Below are positions 52,973 through 62,345 of a stretch of DNA of 64,000 bases, piece by piece (the stretch's first letter is position 1; each line of letters starts with the position of its first letter). A model generated the notes under the pieces. That model saw nothing but the letters and a program-made list of their open reading frames with translations, did no database searches and had not been told where the DNA came from. Made by a program: the position numbers and the translations under genes. Source of the stretch: Actinopolymorpha alba DSM 45243 (lineage in GTDB: Bacteria > Actinomycetota > Actinomycetes > Propionibacteriales > Actinopolymorphaceae); contig NZ_KB892779.1 in the NCBI RefSeq assembly GCF_000373925.1, positions 26,398 through 90,397 of the forward strand, given 5' to 3'.

Positions 52973-54673
52973 TCAGGGCTCCAACGGCTTGGATCTGCGA
53001 TATGCGATCGAGCGGTCCCTTGTCTGGAACAGGTGGTACGTAGTCCCACTGAACTCATGGGGACCCCCGTAGTTGGGATCTCTGAGGATGATCTCGACAC
53101 GGCCAAGGTCAACGCGCTGCGGTCCAACCTCAACAACCAGAGGGGCCGACAGGCTGAACGTGCCCTCAGGAAGCGGGACGCCCGCCTCGAACTCGACGAG
53201 CAAGCCGTGCCCTTCTGGGTAGGACGTGGCCAACTCCTCGCCGCTGAGCACCCTGGCCGCGTCCGCCCAGCCGCGCCGCTGGGCGGACGTCACTGCCCCG
53301 AGGTCCGGAGTCCTGATCACTGTGGCTGTGTGCGCCTGCAAGCTGCACAGGATCTCGATGAGGTGCGCTGTGGATGCGAGAGCCTCCCCCACAGCTCCAT
53401 CCCAAACGAAACCGATATTCGGATCCGTGATTCCCATCTCCGCTGGGACGTGGCGGGAACTGACGCGGAGAACATTCGGGGCCTGGCATTGGCCCAGGAA
53501 ATGGAGACCCGTCTTCACTGCCCCAACGGGCTTTCCTGTGAAGTCGCCGAAGGCGATCGTGCGCCGACCACTGTTCTCGACCAGGTTGTGCCGATCCTCG
53601 ATGGTGAACACACCGTTCGTCTCCGCGAGGACGGCCCTGACCCCGCCGGTCCCCTGGCTACGTTCGACCCGGTCGACGTTGACCGTGGCAAGCACGAGCC
53701 CTGCCGGATCAAGTACCTCGAGGCGAAGCTCCGGGTCTTCGCCGAGGTCAGCCGAGTGTGGCCAAGTCGAGAGAGTGGCCTCTTCGAGCTTGCCTCCAAG
53801 GCCGCCCGGGGCATCGAACGTGGCGGTATAGGCCCGTTCCGGGCTGCGGAACGGCGCCCCGTAGGTTAGGGAGTCCAGGAACTCCTTCTCTGCTGTACTA
53901 CCTCGCTCCAACTTCAGGTGCCCGTGCACAGCGATGGGCCGCTCTTCTGTCGAGGCGGCGCAGCGCGCAATGATGTCGACAACACTCCACCGTCCAGTGG
54001 ACCGGTTGCCGGCGAGCATGGACATGACCAGGCCTTGCCGGCTGGAGTACGCCGGCGGCGTTCCTTCACCGAACCGGTGTTCGTAGCGGTAGTGCGGGTC
54101 GTCATCCAGCGTGAGCAGCGCCTTGTCGACCCGCTTGACCACCTCTAAGGCGTCGAGTCCGCCCTCGGTCCGGTCGGCTCCAAAATACGCCGCAAGTCGC
54201 TCGTACGCTTCCTTGATCCGGCCCCGGTTCCCGTTCAAGTAGTAATCGACAACGTCTCCGTACTTGGCCGCGAGTTGTTCGACGTACTCCAGGCCACGCC
54301 AAATTGCCGTGACACCTTTGCCCGTAGCCACGTCGTAGAGCCAGTTTTCAGCCTCGGGAGACGGGTTCATGGGCGTGACAAGGTGCCACTCCCGAACGTC
54401 AAGCCGCGCCCACCGCGGGTCTTCCATGAGTCGGGAAAGAGAATCCTCGATCTCAGCCTTCTGCCTGGCGCTGAGACGGTCGTCCGTGTAGCGCTTCACC
54501 TGGTAGACGACATCCGTCCCGTCCGGACCTCCCCGCGGATCGAGGATGTCTACTCCCCCATCGCCCTTCGACGGCGTGATCCGGTGAGAGTTCGGGTGCT
54601 CCCGGTTGATGAACATCGCGACAACGGCCTCGACGGGGCCTCCGGCGAGACGAGTCCATTCGATGAGCGTCAT
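52973..54673 (-). CDS. Protein with N-terminal Mrr-like restriction nuclease domain
   Basis: 566 residues from ATG 54673. The start MTLIEWTRLAGGPVEAVVAM, then PSKGDGGVDILDPRGG and TDVVYQVKRYTDD gives E15, D42 and Q58-x-K60, the (E)-D-QxK motif of Mrr-type PD-(D/E)xK nucleases. Residues 75-160 continue the domain (WHLVTPMNPSPEAENWLYDV). The other 400 residues have no known family: a helical part (VDYYLNGNRGRIKEAYERLA) and then a beta-rich region with repeated strands (LRLEVLDPAGLVLATVNVDR), which may recognise a target. It stands 58 bases after the XRE/ImmA gene in the same direction and looks like the effector of that unit. Confidence 0.8.
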   Translation of the reverse strand: MTLIEWTRLAGGPVEAVVAMFINREHPNSHRITPSKGDGGVDILDPRGGPDGTDVVYQVKRYTDDRLSARQKAEIEDSLSRLMEDPRWARLDVREWHLVTPMNPSPEAENWLYDVATGKGVTAIWRGLEYVEQLAAKYGDVVDYYLNGNRGRIKEAYERLAAYFGADRTEGGLDALEVVKRVDKALLTLDDDPHYRYEHRFGEGTPPAYSSRQGLVMSMLAGNRSTGRWSVVDIIARCAASTEERPIAVHGHLKLERGSTAEKEFLDSLTYGAPFRSPERAYTATFDAPGGLGGKLEEATLSTWPHSADLGEDPELRLEVLDPAGLVLATVNVDRVERSQGTGGVRAVLAETNGVFTIEDRHNLVENSGRRTIAFGDFTGKPVGAVKTGLHFLGQCQAPNVLRVSSRHVPAEMGITDPNIGFVWDGAVGEALASTAHLIEILCSLQAHTATVIRTPDLGAVTSAQRRGWADAARVLSGEELATSYPEGHGLLVEFEAGVPLPEGTFSLSAPLVVEVGPQRVDLGRVEIILRDPNYGGPHEFSGTTYHLFQTRDRSIAYRRSKPLEP

Positions 54674-54731
54674 GTCTACCCCTGATGCTCGGCGAAGGCC
54701 GCAGCATGAGCGGGAACTCGGTCCGGGTGTG

Positions 54732-55838
54732 TCATCGCACCACTGTCAGCTTCGGCCGAACGTCGTCAAGGCCGAGGAGCTCCCTGATACGCCGCGGCGG
54801 CAGGTGGAGCTCGCTGGCAATGTCCACGAGGGTGATACCTGCCTCCACATCGCACAGCTCCACAGCCTGCCGCAGCAACGTCGGCATCTCCCCCGGATAT
54901 GCCGTGAGCGGCTCAAGGCTCCTCACGCCCTTCAGCATCGCAAGTCGCTGATAGGCGCGTCGCAGCGTGGTCTCGGGCGTCTGCCGGACCTCACGCATCC
55001 GAAGAAGCAGCGACTCAATCGATACTCCCCACGTTCGGCTGAGGCGGTCCAATTCGGTGAGATCGACACGGCGGGGCAGGATCGCAGCCAAATCGCTGGC
55101 GGGTGTGAGAAGCGCGGCGGCGAACTGGTCGGCCTCGAGCTCCTGCACCGCATCCCCCGGCTTCGGCTCCTGATGTAGCAGCAAGTGCCCGAGCTCGTGC
55201 GCGACTGTGAACCTGTGCCGGTACACCTCCATCGACCTACGCGGGGTCGACATCACGATGGGCCGGCCGTCGATGTCGCTGGAGAAGGCATCTACCCGCT
55301 CCATCCCGCCCTGCTTGGACACGAGTACGACGACGCCGTAGCTTTCCATGGTCGCGACCAGGTGCGGCAGCGGACCATCAGGAATATGCCAGTGATTCCG
55401 GAGTTGCTGGGCTGCCTGCGCCGGCGAAGCCCCCAGCTCAATCACTGGCAGGTCGACCGTCGGGAACTCCACGTACCGTTCGAATACGTGTGTGAGCTCG
55501 CGGATCTGCTCCGCGGTAGACAAGGCTCGATCTCTATCCCCTGCCCGCAACGAGCGCAGGCTTCGGAAATGCACGTTGCCGGTGTCCACACGGAAGAACG
55601 GTCGGCCTGTAACGAAGAACGTCACATCCACGCCCAGTGCGTTGGCCAGTGCTGTCAAGTGCTCGGGCCTCGGCTTGGCAACCCCGGATTCGTACTGCCC
55701 TATCGCTGCGGCGGACACCCCCACCCTCTGAGCCAGTTCGTTCTTCTTCAGCTGCGCCAACGTGCGGGCCTGCCTTAGGCGGTCGCGGTCAAACGCATCG
55801 CTGACCGCCTGGAGAGAAACTTCCTTGCGCATACTCAT
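54732..55838 (-). CDS. XRE helix-turn-helix and ImmA/IrrE-type metallopeptidase fusion
   Basis: 368 residues from ATG 55838, which overlaps the preceding stop (ATGA). Residues 20-75 are an XRE helix-turn-helix: LRQARTLAQLKKNELAQRVG, SAAAIGQYESGVAKPRPEHL. The ImmA/IrrE (M78) peptidase has FTVAHELGHLLLHQE with HELGH at 214-218 and a downstream ELEADQFAAALL, the third zinc ligand. After residue 260 comes a helical tail (LPRRVDLTELDRLSRTWGVS). Such proteins cleave a repressor or sense a signal and switch on nearby genes. Here it is placed between an unknown protein and a nuclease, which suggests the role of control switch for the unit. Confidence 0.9.
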   Translation of the reverse strand: MSMRKEVSLQAVSDAFDRDRLRQARTLAQLKKNELAQRVGVSAAAIGQYESGVAKPRPEHLTALANALGVDVTFFVTGRPFFRVDTGNVHFRSLRSLRAGDRDRALSTAEQIRELTHVFERYVEFPTVDLPVIELGASPAQAAQQLRNHWHIPDGPLPHLVATMESYGVVVLVSKQGGMERVDAFSSDIDGRPIVMSTPRRSMEVYRHRFTVAHELGHLLLHQEPKPGDAVQELEADQFAAALLTPASDLAAILPRRVDLTELDRLSRTWGVSIESLLLRMREVRQTPETTLRRAYQRLAMLKGVRSLEPLTAYPGEMPTLLRQAVELCDVEAGITLVDIASELHLPPRRIRELLGLDDVRPKLTVVR

Positions 55839-56548
55839 TTGTCACTGGTGCCTGTATCACGCTTCTTGACGATGGGCTGTGGGGCCGGGCCTGATGCAAA
55901 GGTGCGCTCGTCCGAGCCGGACTTGGTCTTGGCCGACGTATCGGCCGGCGTCTTTACGGCGAGATCGTCTCCGAGGAACATCACCTCGGGGTCGATGAAC
56001 CGCACCGTGCTGTCGCTCTGAGGCTCAATCACGCCCCACGTGATCCTCCACAGCCGACTCGCATCCGACTCCACGGCCACCATGACGACGCGGAGATGGT
56101 GATCGGCAGCGAACTCGACCACCTCGTTCAGCTCCACCTGGGGCTCGTCGTCGCTCTCGGCCGGGTCGATGTCGTCCAGGTCCAGCATCGCTTGCGGGTC
56201 GGGCTTCAAGGTGAACAGGTCGGCGCGGGATGGGCTCGTGATGAACGGAGTGACTGCTGGGTCTCCCCCGTGTGGTGGCCGCCAGGGGAAGATCACACTG
56301 TCCTGCAGTACCGGCAGGTGATAAGCAGCACGCCCAGGCTGCACCGTTACGGCGTTCATCCAGTTCCTCTGGAGGGTGTTGGTGCAGACTGTGGGCAGAG
56401 CCCGCCAAAGCTGTCCGTAGACGCTCTGGCCGTCCTGTCCGGACACCCGCTGAGCCTCGACATGCTTCATATGTGCCGTGACGATAGCGTCGACCAGCTG
56501 GGACTTGACCAGCTCAGTGTCATCACCGAACAGCCCGTTCGATTGCAT
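55835..56548 (-). CDS. Unknown 237-residue protein opening the nuclease operon
   Basis: 237 residues from ATG 56548. First 60 residues helical (VKSQLVDAIVTAHMKHVEAQ, QLWRALPTVCTNTLQRNWMN); then a beta-rich middle (PVLQDSVIFPWRPPHGGDPA); an acidic stretch (MLDLDDIDPAESDDEPQVEL); strands LRVVMVAVESDASRLWRITW; and a polar, probably disordered tail. No family recognised. The four-base overlap with the XRE/ImmA gene shows joint translation. It may be the peptidase's substrate or the sensor of the system (inference from position). Confidence 0.75.
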   Translation of the reverse strand: MQSNGLFGDDTELVKSQLVDAIVTAHMKHVEAQRVSGQDGQSVYGQLWRALPTVCTNTLQRNWMNAVTVQPGRAAYHLPVLQDSVIFPWRPPHGGDPAVTPFITSPSRADLFTLKPDPQAMLDLDDIDPAESDDEPQVELNEVVEFAADHHLRVVMVAVESDASRLWRITWGVIEPQSDSTVRFIDPEVMFLGDDLAVKTPADTSAKTKSGSDERTFASGPAPQPIVKKRDTGTSDK

Positions 56549-56758
56549 GTGCCCGTGCCTCTCGATTCAGGGAGTCCCTTTAGAACTCACCCGAGAGAAT
56601 ACACCCCGCTTTAGTTCTTCGCGACAAACCGCCACCGCGTGTCGTCAGGCCGAGCCCCCGCAGCCCCAGGCGGCTCCGAAGGTCTAAACCGGCACCACAA
56701 GTAGGCCCACCCAACACCGCCCCGAGGTTGACGTTATCGGTGGAGGGCGACCACCGTC

Positions 56759-57115
56759 ACGCCGGCCGACGACGAGGAGCAGGCCGACGTTCCCGAAGAC
56801 GAAGCTACCCCGGCCCCCGGACGTCCCGCCGGCACCCACACAGGACTCAGTCGAATTCGACGACACCGAAACCGACACCGAGGCGCTGCCGGCCGATGAC
56901 TCGGAGACGGTCGACGACGAAGACCCATGGGCCGAGATCGACGAAGACGAGACCGGCGCCGGCGCCGACCCAGACGCCCCACCGCTCGACGACAGTAGGG
57001 CCCACTCCCACCCCTCAAGAATGAGGAGATGGATGACGAGATGGAGAAGAAGGTCATCCTTGATCCGGCAGACGTAGAAGCCGCCTTAGTCGCTCTCTCC
57101 GACGCTGAGCTTTGA
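56759..57115 (+). pseudogene. Acidic C-terminal region of a lost gene, frameshifted
   Basis: Three plus-strand frames in turn give PADDEEQADVPEDEATPAPG, then FDDTETDTEALPADDSETVD, then NEEMDDEMEKKVILDPADVE and a stop. Such a strong acidic pattern across frameshifts is not expected by chance. It looks like the linker and tail of a larger protein whose main part is missing. The family is unknown. The end overlaps the convergent gene 57054-57575. Confidence 0.4.
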
Positions 57116-57575
57116 ACCGCGCGATACGAGACTCGCCAATACGAGCCAGGGCGCCGTCTTGGAGGCGTTGCCACCGCTGCCCGGCGGCATCCATGAACTC
57201 GACTACCAAGAACCCATCCGCGTGCGCGGTGAAGTAGTCGAGCACGATCCGCTCTTCACGATTAGGCGGCACGATCCCGATCTCCAATGATCGGAACTCC
57301 TTCAACATAGGAAACACCCTGGCGTCATAGATCAAGGCGTTCGAGGAGTTCCGCAGAACAAGGACCACCCGGGACCTGGGCAGCTCGTCTTCATCCTCCT
57401 CGTCATCTACCCACCAAGTCACGGCCGCGGCCTGCGCTTGCCTGTCGGCTTCGGCAATACGGCGACGTTCCGCCACAGCCCGAACCTCAGCCCGAACTCC
57501 GAAGAATAACGCGGCTATCACGCCGACGGCGGTCGAAACAGCTGATGTCCCGTCGATGATTTCGCTCAGGTCCAC
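57054..57575 (-). CDS. Single-helix membrane protein of unknown function
   Basis: 173 residues. An N-terminal membrane helix (GTSAVSTAVGVIAALFFGV) is followed by an Arg/Ala-rich helix (EVRAVAERRRIAEADRQAQA) and a small beta domain with RSRVVLVLRNSSNALIYDAR, EIGIVPPNREERIVLDYF and GFLVVEFMDAAGQRWQRLQD, then a basic tail. This layout is common in actinobacterial hypotheticals: the outer part looks like an Ig-like fold that senses or binds. It may be part of the adjacent defence region, but no coupling is visible. Confidence 0.65.
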   Translation of the reverse strand: MDLSEIIDGTSAVSTAVGVIAALFFGVRAEVRAVAERRRIAEADRQAQAAAVTWWVDDEEDEDELPRSRVVLVLRNSSNALIYDARVFPMLKEFRSLEIGIVPPNREERIVLDYFTAHADGFLVVEFMDAAGQRWQRLQDGALARIGESRIARFKAQRRRERLRRLLRLPDQG

Positions 57576-57779
57576 GCGCCAAGGATCGCAGCCACAGCGC
57601 AGGACGCGACCTCAACCACACCGGTGCTGTTCCATCCCCCGCGAAGTCGGATCGTCCCCGTGCTGACCGGGCGAGCGGCTGCCAAGTCAACCCCGCAGGG
57701 TTACGGCGTGTGGGACACGGCCGTCAACGGCTGGCACAGCAGGCAGGACCTCGCCGAACCCTAGGCGGCCGAGCGCGCC

Positions 57780-58160
57780 ATGAACGTCCGCTACGCGGCG
57801 CAGGAGCCCCGCACCGACACCTCTTCCCGCAAGGTCGTGCCTGCGAAGCCGGTGCTGGTGCTCATGGACGGCCGCTGGTGGCCCGGCCGCCTGGACTGGT
57901 GGGTCATGGAGACCGACGGGTGGTACGGCCATGCCGACCACGAGGTTCTGCCGGGTCTTTCGACATGCCCGAGCGGACCTGGCGGCGCTGGCAATCCAGG
58001 ACGCGCGCTGGCCGGCCGTCGAAGGGGGCCGCGGCCAGCGCGGTCGGCAGCGGCCGAGCTCGCGGTCAAGCACGCGCTGGCGCATCCGGCGCGGGGTCAT
58101 CGCAAGGTGTGCGCGATGGTGCGGCATGACGGCCATGTCGTGTCTGAGGCCACGTTGTCG
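57780..58160 (+). pseudogene. Fused remnant: small unknown protein and IS3-type transposase
   Basis: The first 60 codons, MNVRYAAQEPRTDTSSRKVV and LVLMDGRWWPGRLDWWVMET, look like a real small protein of unknown family. It breaks off near 57950. In other frames FDMPERTWRRWQSRTRAGRP and LAHPARGHRKVCAMVRHDGH match the helix-turn-helix and HTH_21 linker of an rve-type (IS3-like) transposase. The insertion also marks the break in the exporter gene. Confidence 0.5.
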
Positions 58161-59175
58161 TGGCCAGCCACGCCAGACCCGTTCGCGTTGCTGTGTAGCC
58201 GAGTTTCTGCTGCATCAGCAGCGATCCGAGGAAGATGAACGAGAAGAGCGCGCCGAATGCGAGCAGTGCGGTGAGGTTCGCCGCGACGAGCGTGCGGTTC
58301 CGCAGCGCCCTGGCTGGCACGAGCGGGGCTGGTGAACGCTTCTCCGACCACACGAACGCGGCCATCAGCACGCCGGCCGCGATGAACCACGCCAGTGTGC
58401 CGGCGGAGGTCCATCCGTGGGTGGAGGCATGGTGGAGTGCGTAGACGAATGTCAGCAGTCCGCCGGTCACCGTGCTGGCCGCTGCGACGTCGAGCCGCCC
58501 GGAACGGCCACGGGGCTCATCGGCCGCAAGGCAGGTGGTGGCGAGTGCGATGAGCGCGAGGCCGGCGGGAACGTTAATGAAGAACGCCCACCGCCAGCCC
58601 GGACCATCGGCAACGAGACCGCCCGCGACAACTCCCATCGTTCCGCCTGCTCCGGCGACGGCTCCGAAGATGCCGAGAGCCCGATTGCGTTCCCGCCCTT
58701 CACGGAAGGTGACAGCCAGCAGCGACAAGGCTGCCGGTGCGATGAGTGCTCCGCCCAACCCCTGGAGCCCACGGGCCGCGATCAGCACGCCGCTGTGCTG
58801 CGCCACGCCCGCCACCAGCGACGCGGCGGTGAACAAGCCAAGGCCGGCGAGCAGGACGCGGCGTCGTCCTCGCAGGTCGGTCATCCGGCCACCGACGAGG
58901 AGGAATCCGCCGAGCAGGAGACCGTAGGCGACGACAACCCACTGCAAACCGCCTTGGCTGATTCTGAGGTCTCGCTGGATCGAGGGCAGGGCCACGTTCA
59001 CGATGGCGATGTCGAGGCCCACCATCGCCATGGCGGCGCACGTCAGTACCAGCACGAGCCCTTGGCGAGGGCCCGGCTTCTGCTGGCGGGTGGAGGTCAG
59101 CGGACTAGCGGCGGTTTCCACGGGGCTTTGCGTGTCAGATATGGGTTCGGTGTCCTTCAGCTCGCGGCGGTTCAC
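58066..59175 (-). pseudogene. MFS drug exporter (DHA2, EmrB/QacA type), 3' truncated
   Basis: From GTG 59175, which overlaps the upstream stop as GTGA. QGLVLVLTCAAMAMVGLDIA, NVALPSIQRDLRISQGGLQW (motif D region), GGRMTDLRGRRRVLLAGLGL (motif A), ARGLQGLGGALIAPAALSLL and GAVAGAGGTMGVVAGGLVAD (motif C) are typical of 14-helix DHA2 exporters. Homology ends near 58175 after YTATRTGLAWLATTT, and the frame then reads through transposase debris to 58066. About a third of the protein, helices 10-14, is missing, so transport is unlikely. Confidence 0.8.
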
Positions 59176-59666
59176 CGGCGGTAGCTCGCAATGGGCAGGC
59201 CGGCGCCGGTGGTGAGCAGCTGCGGCAGGCTCTTGGTGATGAAGAAGGTCCAGCCGCGCAAGCACGCTTCGAAGCAGGCGGATTCCGCCGCGGTGAGGCC
59301 CTCGTGCGTGAAATGCAGCGTCGTGCCCTGCGCGTCGGTGGTGATGTCGAAGATGACGTTGGTGTCGGTCCACTCGTCACGGTCGTCGAGGCCGGTGTTG
59401 TCGGAGTCCACGACGTGCCAGACCACCCGTCGGCCGGGCACGAACTCGGTGATCTGGAACCGGGCGAAACGGATGCCCTTCTTGGCTCGGACGGTCTCAC
59501 CGGCGTATTCGCTGTCGTCGGTGAAGATGAACTCGTCGTGCAGGGCGGCAGAGTGGCCGATGAGGTTCTCGCTCCACCAGCCGCGGACGTTGGTGATGGC
59601 CTCGAAGACCTGCTCCGGCGTCCGGTCGACGGTCATGGCGGCGGTCAGGTACTCGGTGTCCGACAT
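59172..59666 (-). CDS. SRPBCC (AHSA1-type) domain protein
   Basis: 164 residues from ATG 59666, with an AGAGAGAGG site. TVDRTPEQVFEAITNVRGWW, then GIRFARFQITEFVPGRRVVW, DTNVIFDITTDAQGTTLHFT and CFEACLRGWTFFITKSLPQL are the helix-grip fold of the AHSA1/START-like family. These bind small hydrophobic ligands. It stands between the sigma factor and the exporter, as in many ECF42-type operons. Confidence 0.88.
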   Translation of the reverse strand: MSDTEYLTAAMTVDRTPEQVFEAITNVRGWWSENLIGHSAALHDEFIFTDDSEYAGETVRAKKGIRFARFQITEFVPGRRVVWHVVDSDNTGLDDRDEWTDTNVIFDITTDAQGTTLHFTHEGLTAAESACFEACLRGWTFFITKSLPQLLTTGAGLPIASYRR

Positions 59667-59778
59667 CGTCCTTGCCTCTCTCTTGGGTGGTTTCGCCCCA
59701 CCGACGAAGGAGGCCGCCCGGGATCGACATCGACCGGGAAGAAACTTCGAAATTCGGCCGCGATGGCCTTGGTGCTGG

Positions 59779-60996
59779 TCAGAGCTCGGAAAGACGACCC
59801 ATCAGATAGCGACGTTCGGCCTCGGTCGGCGCCAGTTTCAGCGCCTCCTCGTAGGACGTCGCGGCCTCGGCGAGGCGGCCGTCCCGGCGGAGAAGATCGG
59901 CCCGTGTCGCGGGCAGCAGGTAGTAGCCATCGAGCTCGCCGGACTCGGTGAGCTCGTCGACGAGGGCGAGTCCGGCGGGGATGCCGTCAGCCATCGCGAT
60001 CGCCACGGCGCGGTTGAGGTCCACCACGGGAGATGGCGCCAACCGCGTGAGCTCCGCATAGAGGGCGGCGATCTGTGGCCAGTCGGTAGCCGCGGCGTCG
60101 GGCGCCGCAGCGTGACAGGCGGCAATCGCGGCCTGCACCTGATACGGCCCCGAGCGCCGCATGGCCAACGCTTCGTCGAGCGTCGCAAGGCCTTCGGCGA
60201 TCAGCGCGCGATTCCACCGGGATCGGTCCTGGTTCTCCAACGTGACCAGCACGCCGTCATCGGTGCGATGCGCGCGGCGGGCCTCGAGCAGCAACATCAA
60301 CGCCAACAGGCCGCGCGGCTCAGGCTCGGTCGGAATCAGCCGGACCAGCGTCCGGGCGAGGTGAATCCCTTCAGCGGCCAGTGCCCTGCGCCCGTCCTGT
60401 TCGTCGTAGCCCTCGTTGAATATCAGGTACAGCACCGCGAGGACAGCGGTCAGCCGCTGCGGAAGCAGCTCCGCCGGTGGAACCCGATACGGTATCCCGG
60501 CCTGGACGATCTTGCGCTTGGCGCGAACCAGGCGTTGCGCCATCGTCGGCTCGGCGGTCAGGAACGCCTTGGCGATCTCACCCGTGCTCAGCCCCGCCAG
60601 CGTGCGTAGCGTCAGGGCGACCCGGGCAGGGAACGGCAACGCGGGATGGCAGCACGTGAAGATCAGTCGCAACCGCTCGTCAGGAATCTCCTCCGCCGAC
60701 GGCTCAATCGGATCCCGCTCCAGCACAGCAAGCTGCCGCACCTTCGCCGCCCCCGTTGCGTCCCGCCGCAGCCGATCGGTCGCCCGGTGACGTGCCGTCG
60801 TCGTCAGCCACGCACCCGGACGAGCCGGAATTCCATCGCGCGGCCACGTCGCCAATGCCGCGGCGAACGCGTCCTGCGCGCAGTCCTCCGCCAGGTCCCA
60901 GTCCCCGGTCAGCCCGATCAGCGTGGCGACCACTTGGCCCCACTCGCTCCGATACGCCGCATCGACCGCGGCACGAACCGCCTCCGGCGCGGTCAT
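59779..60996 (-). CDS. ECF sigma factor of the ECF42 type with TPR-like extension
   Basis: 405 residues from ATG 60996, overlapping the DGPF gene stop (ATGA). Sigma2: [60 protein letters not shown]. Sigma4: [40 protein letters not shown]. The C-terminal 210 residues ([40 protein letters not shown]) are the DUF6596/TPR-like extension that ECF42 factors need for activity. No anti-sigma factor is expected; the DGPF partner is the usual mate. Confidence 0.92.
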   Translation of the reverse strand: MTAPEAVRAAVDAAYRSEWGQVVATLIGLTGDWDLAEDCAQDAFAAALATWPRDGIPARPGAWLTTTARHRATDRLRRDATGAAKVRQLAVLERDPIEPSAEEIPDERLRLIFTCCHPALPFPARVALTLRTLAGLSTGEIAKAFLTAEPTMAQRLVRAKRKIVQAGIPYRVPPAELLPQRLTAVLAVLYLIFNEGYDEQDGRRALAAEGIHLARTLVRLIPTEPEPRGLLALMLLLEARRAHRTDDGVLVTLENQDRSRWNRALIAEGLATLDEALAMRRSGPYQVQAAIAACHAAAPDAAATDWPQIAALYAELTRLAPSPVVDLNRAVAIAMADGIPAGLALVDELTESGELDGYYLLPATRADLLRRDGRLAEAATSYEEALKLAPTEAERRYLMGRLSEL

Positions 60997-61331
60997 TCCC
61001 ACACGGGGCGGACCTCGACACAACCCCAGCCCGCGTAGGGATGCCGCGCCGCGATCGCGATCGCCTCGTCCAGATCGGCACACTCGATGATGTCAATACC
61101 GCCGATGAAGTCCTTCGTCTCCGCGAACGGGCCATCGGACACCAGCGTCTCTCCATCACGGACACGGACCGTCGTCGCATCCGCCACCGGACGCAGCCGC
61201 GCACCACCGACGAAACTGGCTCCCCGCCGATCTACCTCTGCCCCATACGCCTGAAACGCCGGGTCCGCCGCAATTTCCTCCATGGACGGCGACACCTTCT
61301 CATCGTCACAGATCAGCAACACATACTTCAT
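60993..61331 (-). CDS. YCII/DGPF-domain protein
   Basis: 112 residues from ATG 61331; the frame upstream lacks similarity. [20 protein letters not shown], then [40 protein letters not shown] and [16 protein letters not shown]. The DGPF motif identifies the family that is encoded with ECF42 sigma factors and is under their control in actinobacteria. First gene of the operon DGPF - sigma - SRPBCC - MFS. Confidence 0.93.
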   Translation of the reverse strand: MKYVLLICDDEKVSPSMEEIAADPAFQAYGAEVDRRGASFVGGARLRPVADATTVRVRDGETLVSDGPFAETKDFIGGIDIIECADLDEAIAIAARHPYAGWGCVEVRPVWE

Positions 61332-61387
61332 GGCCCCACTATGCCCGACCGAACGCCACACCTCTGCCAACGACCGGCCGCCGCCCT

Positions 61388-62138
61388 ACCGAGATCACGG
61401 TTGATCGTATGGACCCGCGCCGGGCTGATCCGAGTACTCGCGGAGACCACGCTCCGTGACCGCTTCACGGACCTTGAGCCAGATCCGAATTACGCGATCG
61501 CCGACAGGTGCAGGCGTGGCTACCCGCAAGTACCTGACGACGTTGCCGATGCCTACGGCATCCACCTTGCCGCCCTCACCCGATCACTCGTCGGCTGGAC
61601 CGACCCGGCAGTCCTCACCCTCACCCCCGGCGCCGCCGAGCTGGTGCTCGCGCTCGAAACCGAGACCGAACCCAAACTCGCCCCCGGCGCCGAATGGGGC
61701 CACGTCCGCGACTGGTACGGCAAATGGGTCGGCGCGACCGCACGTATCGCCGGCCTCCTCCACCTCGCCCACCACGTCGACCGTGGCTGGACCCAACCCA
61801 TCACCGAAACCACCTGGCAAGCCGCCGAAACCATCGGCCGCTACTACGCCGCCCACGCCCTCGCAGCCTTCGACCACATGGGCGCCGACCCCACCACCGA
61901 CAACGCCCGCACCCTCCTCACCTGGATCGAAGCCACCCACCCCACAGCCTTCACCGTCCGCGACGCCTACCGCGCCAACCGCACCACCTTCAAAACAGTT
62001 CCCGAACTCGAACCCGCCCTCGAACTACTCGAAAGCCACGGCCACATCCGACCAGCACCCCCACCAGACGAAAAGAAACGAGGACGCCAACCAAGCCCCA
62101 CCTACTACACCCATCCCACCCACCGCAGCAGCCTCTAA
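61388..62138 (+). pseudogene. DUF3987-type replication protein of an integrative element, C-terminal remnant
   Basis: The frame reads ALTRSLVGWTDPAVLTLTPG, HVRDWYGKWVGATARIAGLL, HLAHHVDRGWTQPITETTW, then IGRYYAAHALAAFDHMGADP and ELEPALELLESHGHIRPAPP. These are the last 230 residues of DUF3987 (primase/helicase-like) proteins coded just before xis and int in actinomycete elements. The ATPase part with Walker A is missing and the 5' side joins the promoter region of the DGPF gene. Confidence 0.75.
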
Positions 62139-62153
62139 CGGAGGAATCCCGGA

Positions 62154-62345
62154 ATGACCCGCCGCGAACGCCTCACGCTCACCCTCAGCGAGGTCTGTAC
62201 CGAACTCGGCATCTCCCGATCGACGTTCTACGACTGGCGCGCCAAAGGCAGGGCCCCACGCTGTATCAAGCTGCCCAACGGTGAGATTCGGGTCCGCTAT
62301 GCCGATCTGGATCGTTGGCTCGACTCCCGTGAGGAGGCCGCCTGA
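62154..62345 (+). CDS. xis: Excisionase-type helix-turn-helix protein
   Basis: 63 residues from ATG 62154, with GGAGG upstream. LTLTLSEVCTELGISRSTFY, then DWRAKGRAPRCIKLPNGEIR and VRYADLDRWLDSREEAA match the winged-helix excisionase partner of AICE integrases. Its stop and the integrase start overlap as TGATG. Related to the protein at 25827-26036 (shared CIKLPNG-IR core). Confidence 0.9.
   Translation: MTRRERLTLTLSEVCTELGISRSTFYDWRAKGRAPRCIKLPNGEIRVRYADLDRWLDSREEAA

Noticed and set aside
58417-59184. Plus-strand frame opposite the exporter and sigma operon
   Set aside because: Low-complexity shadow; the minus strand carries MFS motifs and coupled starts.
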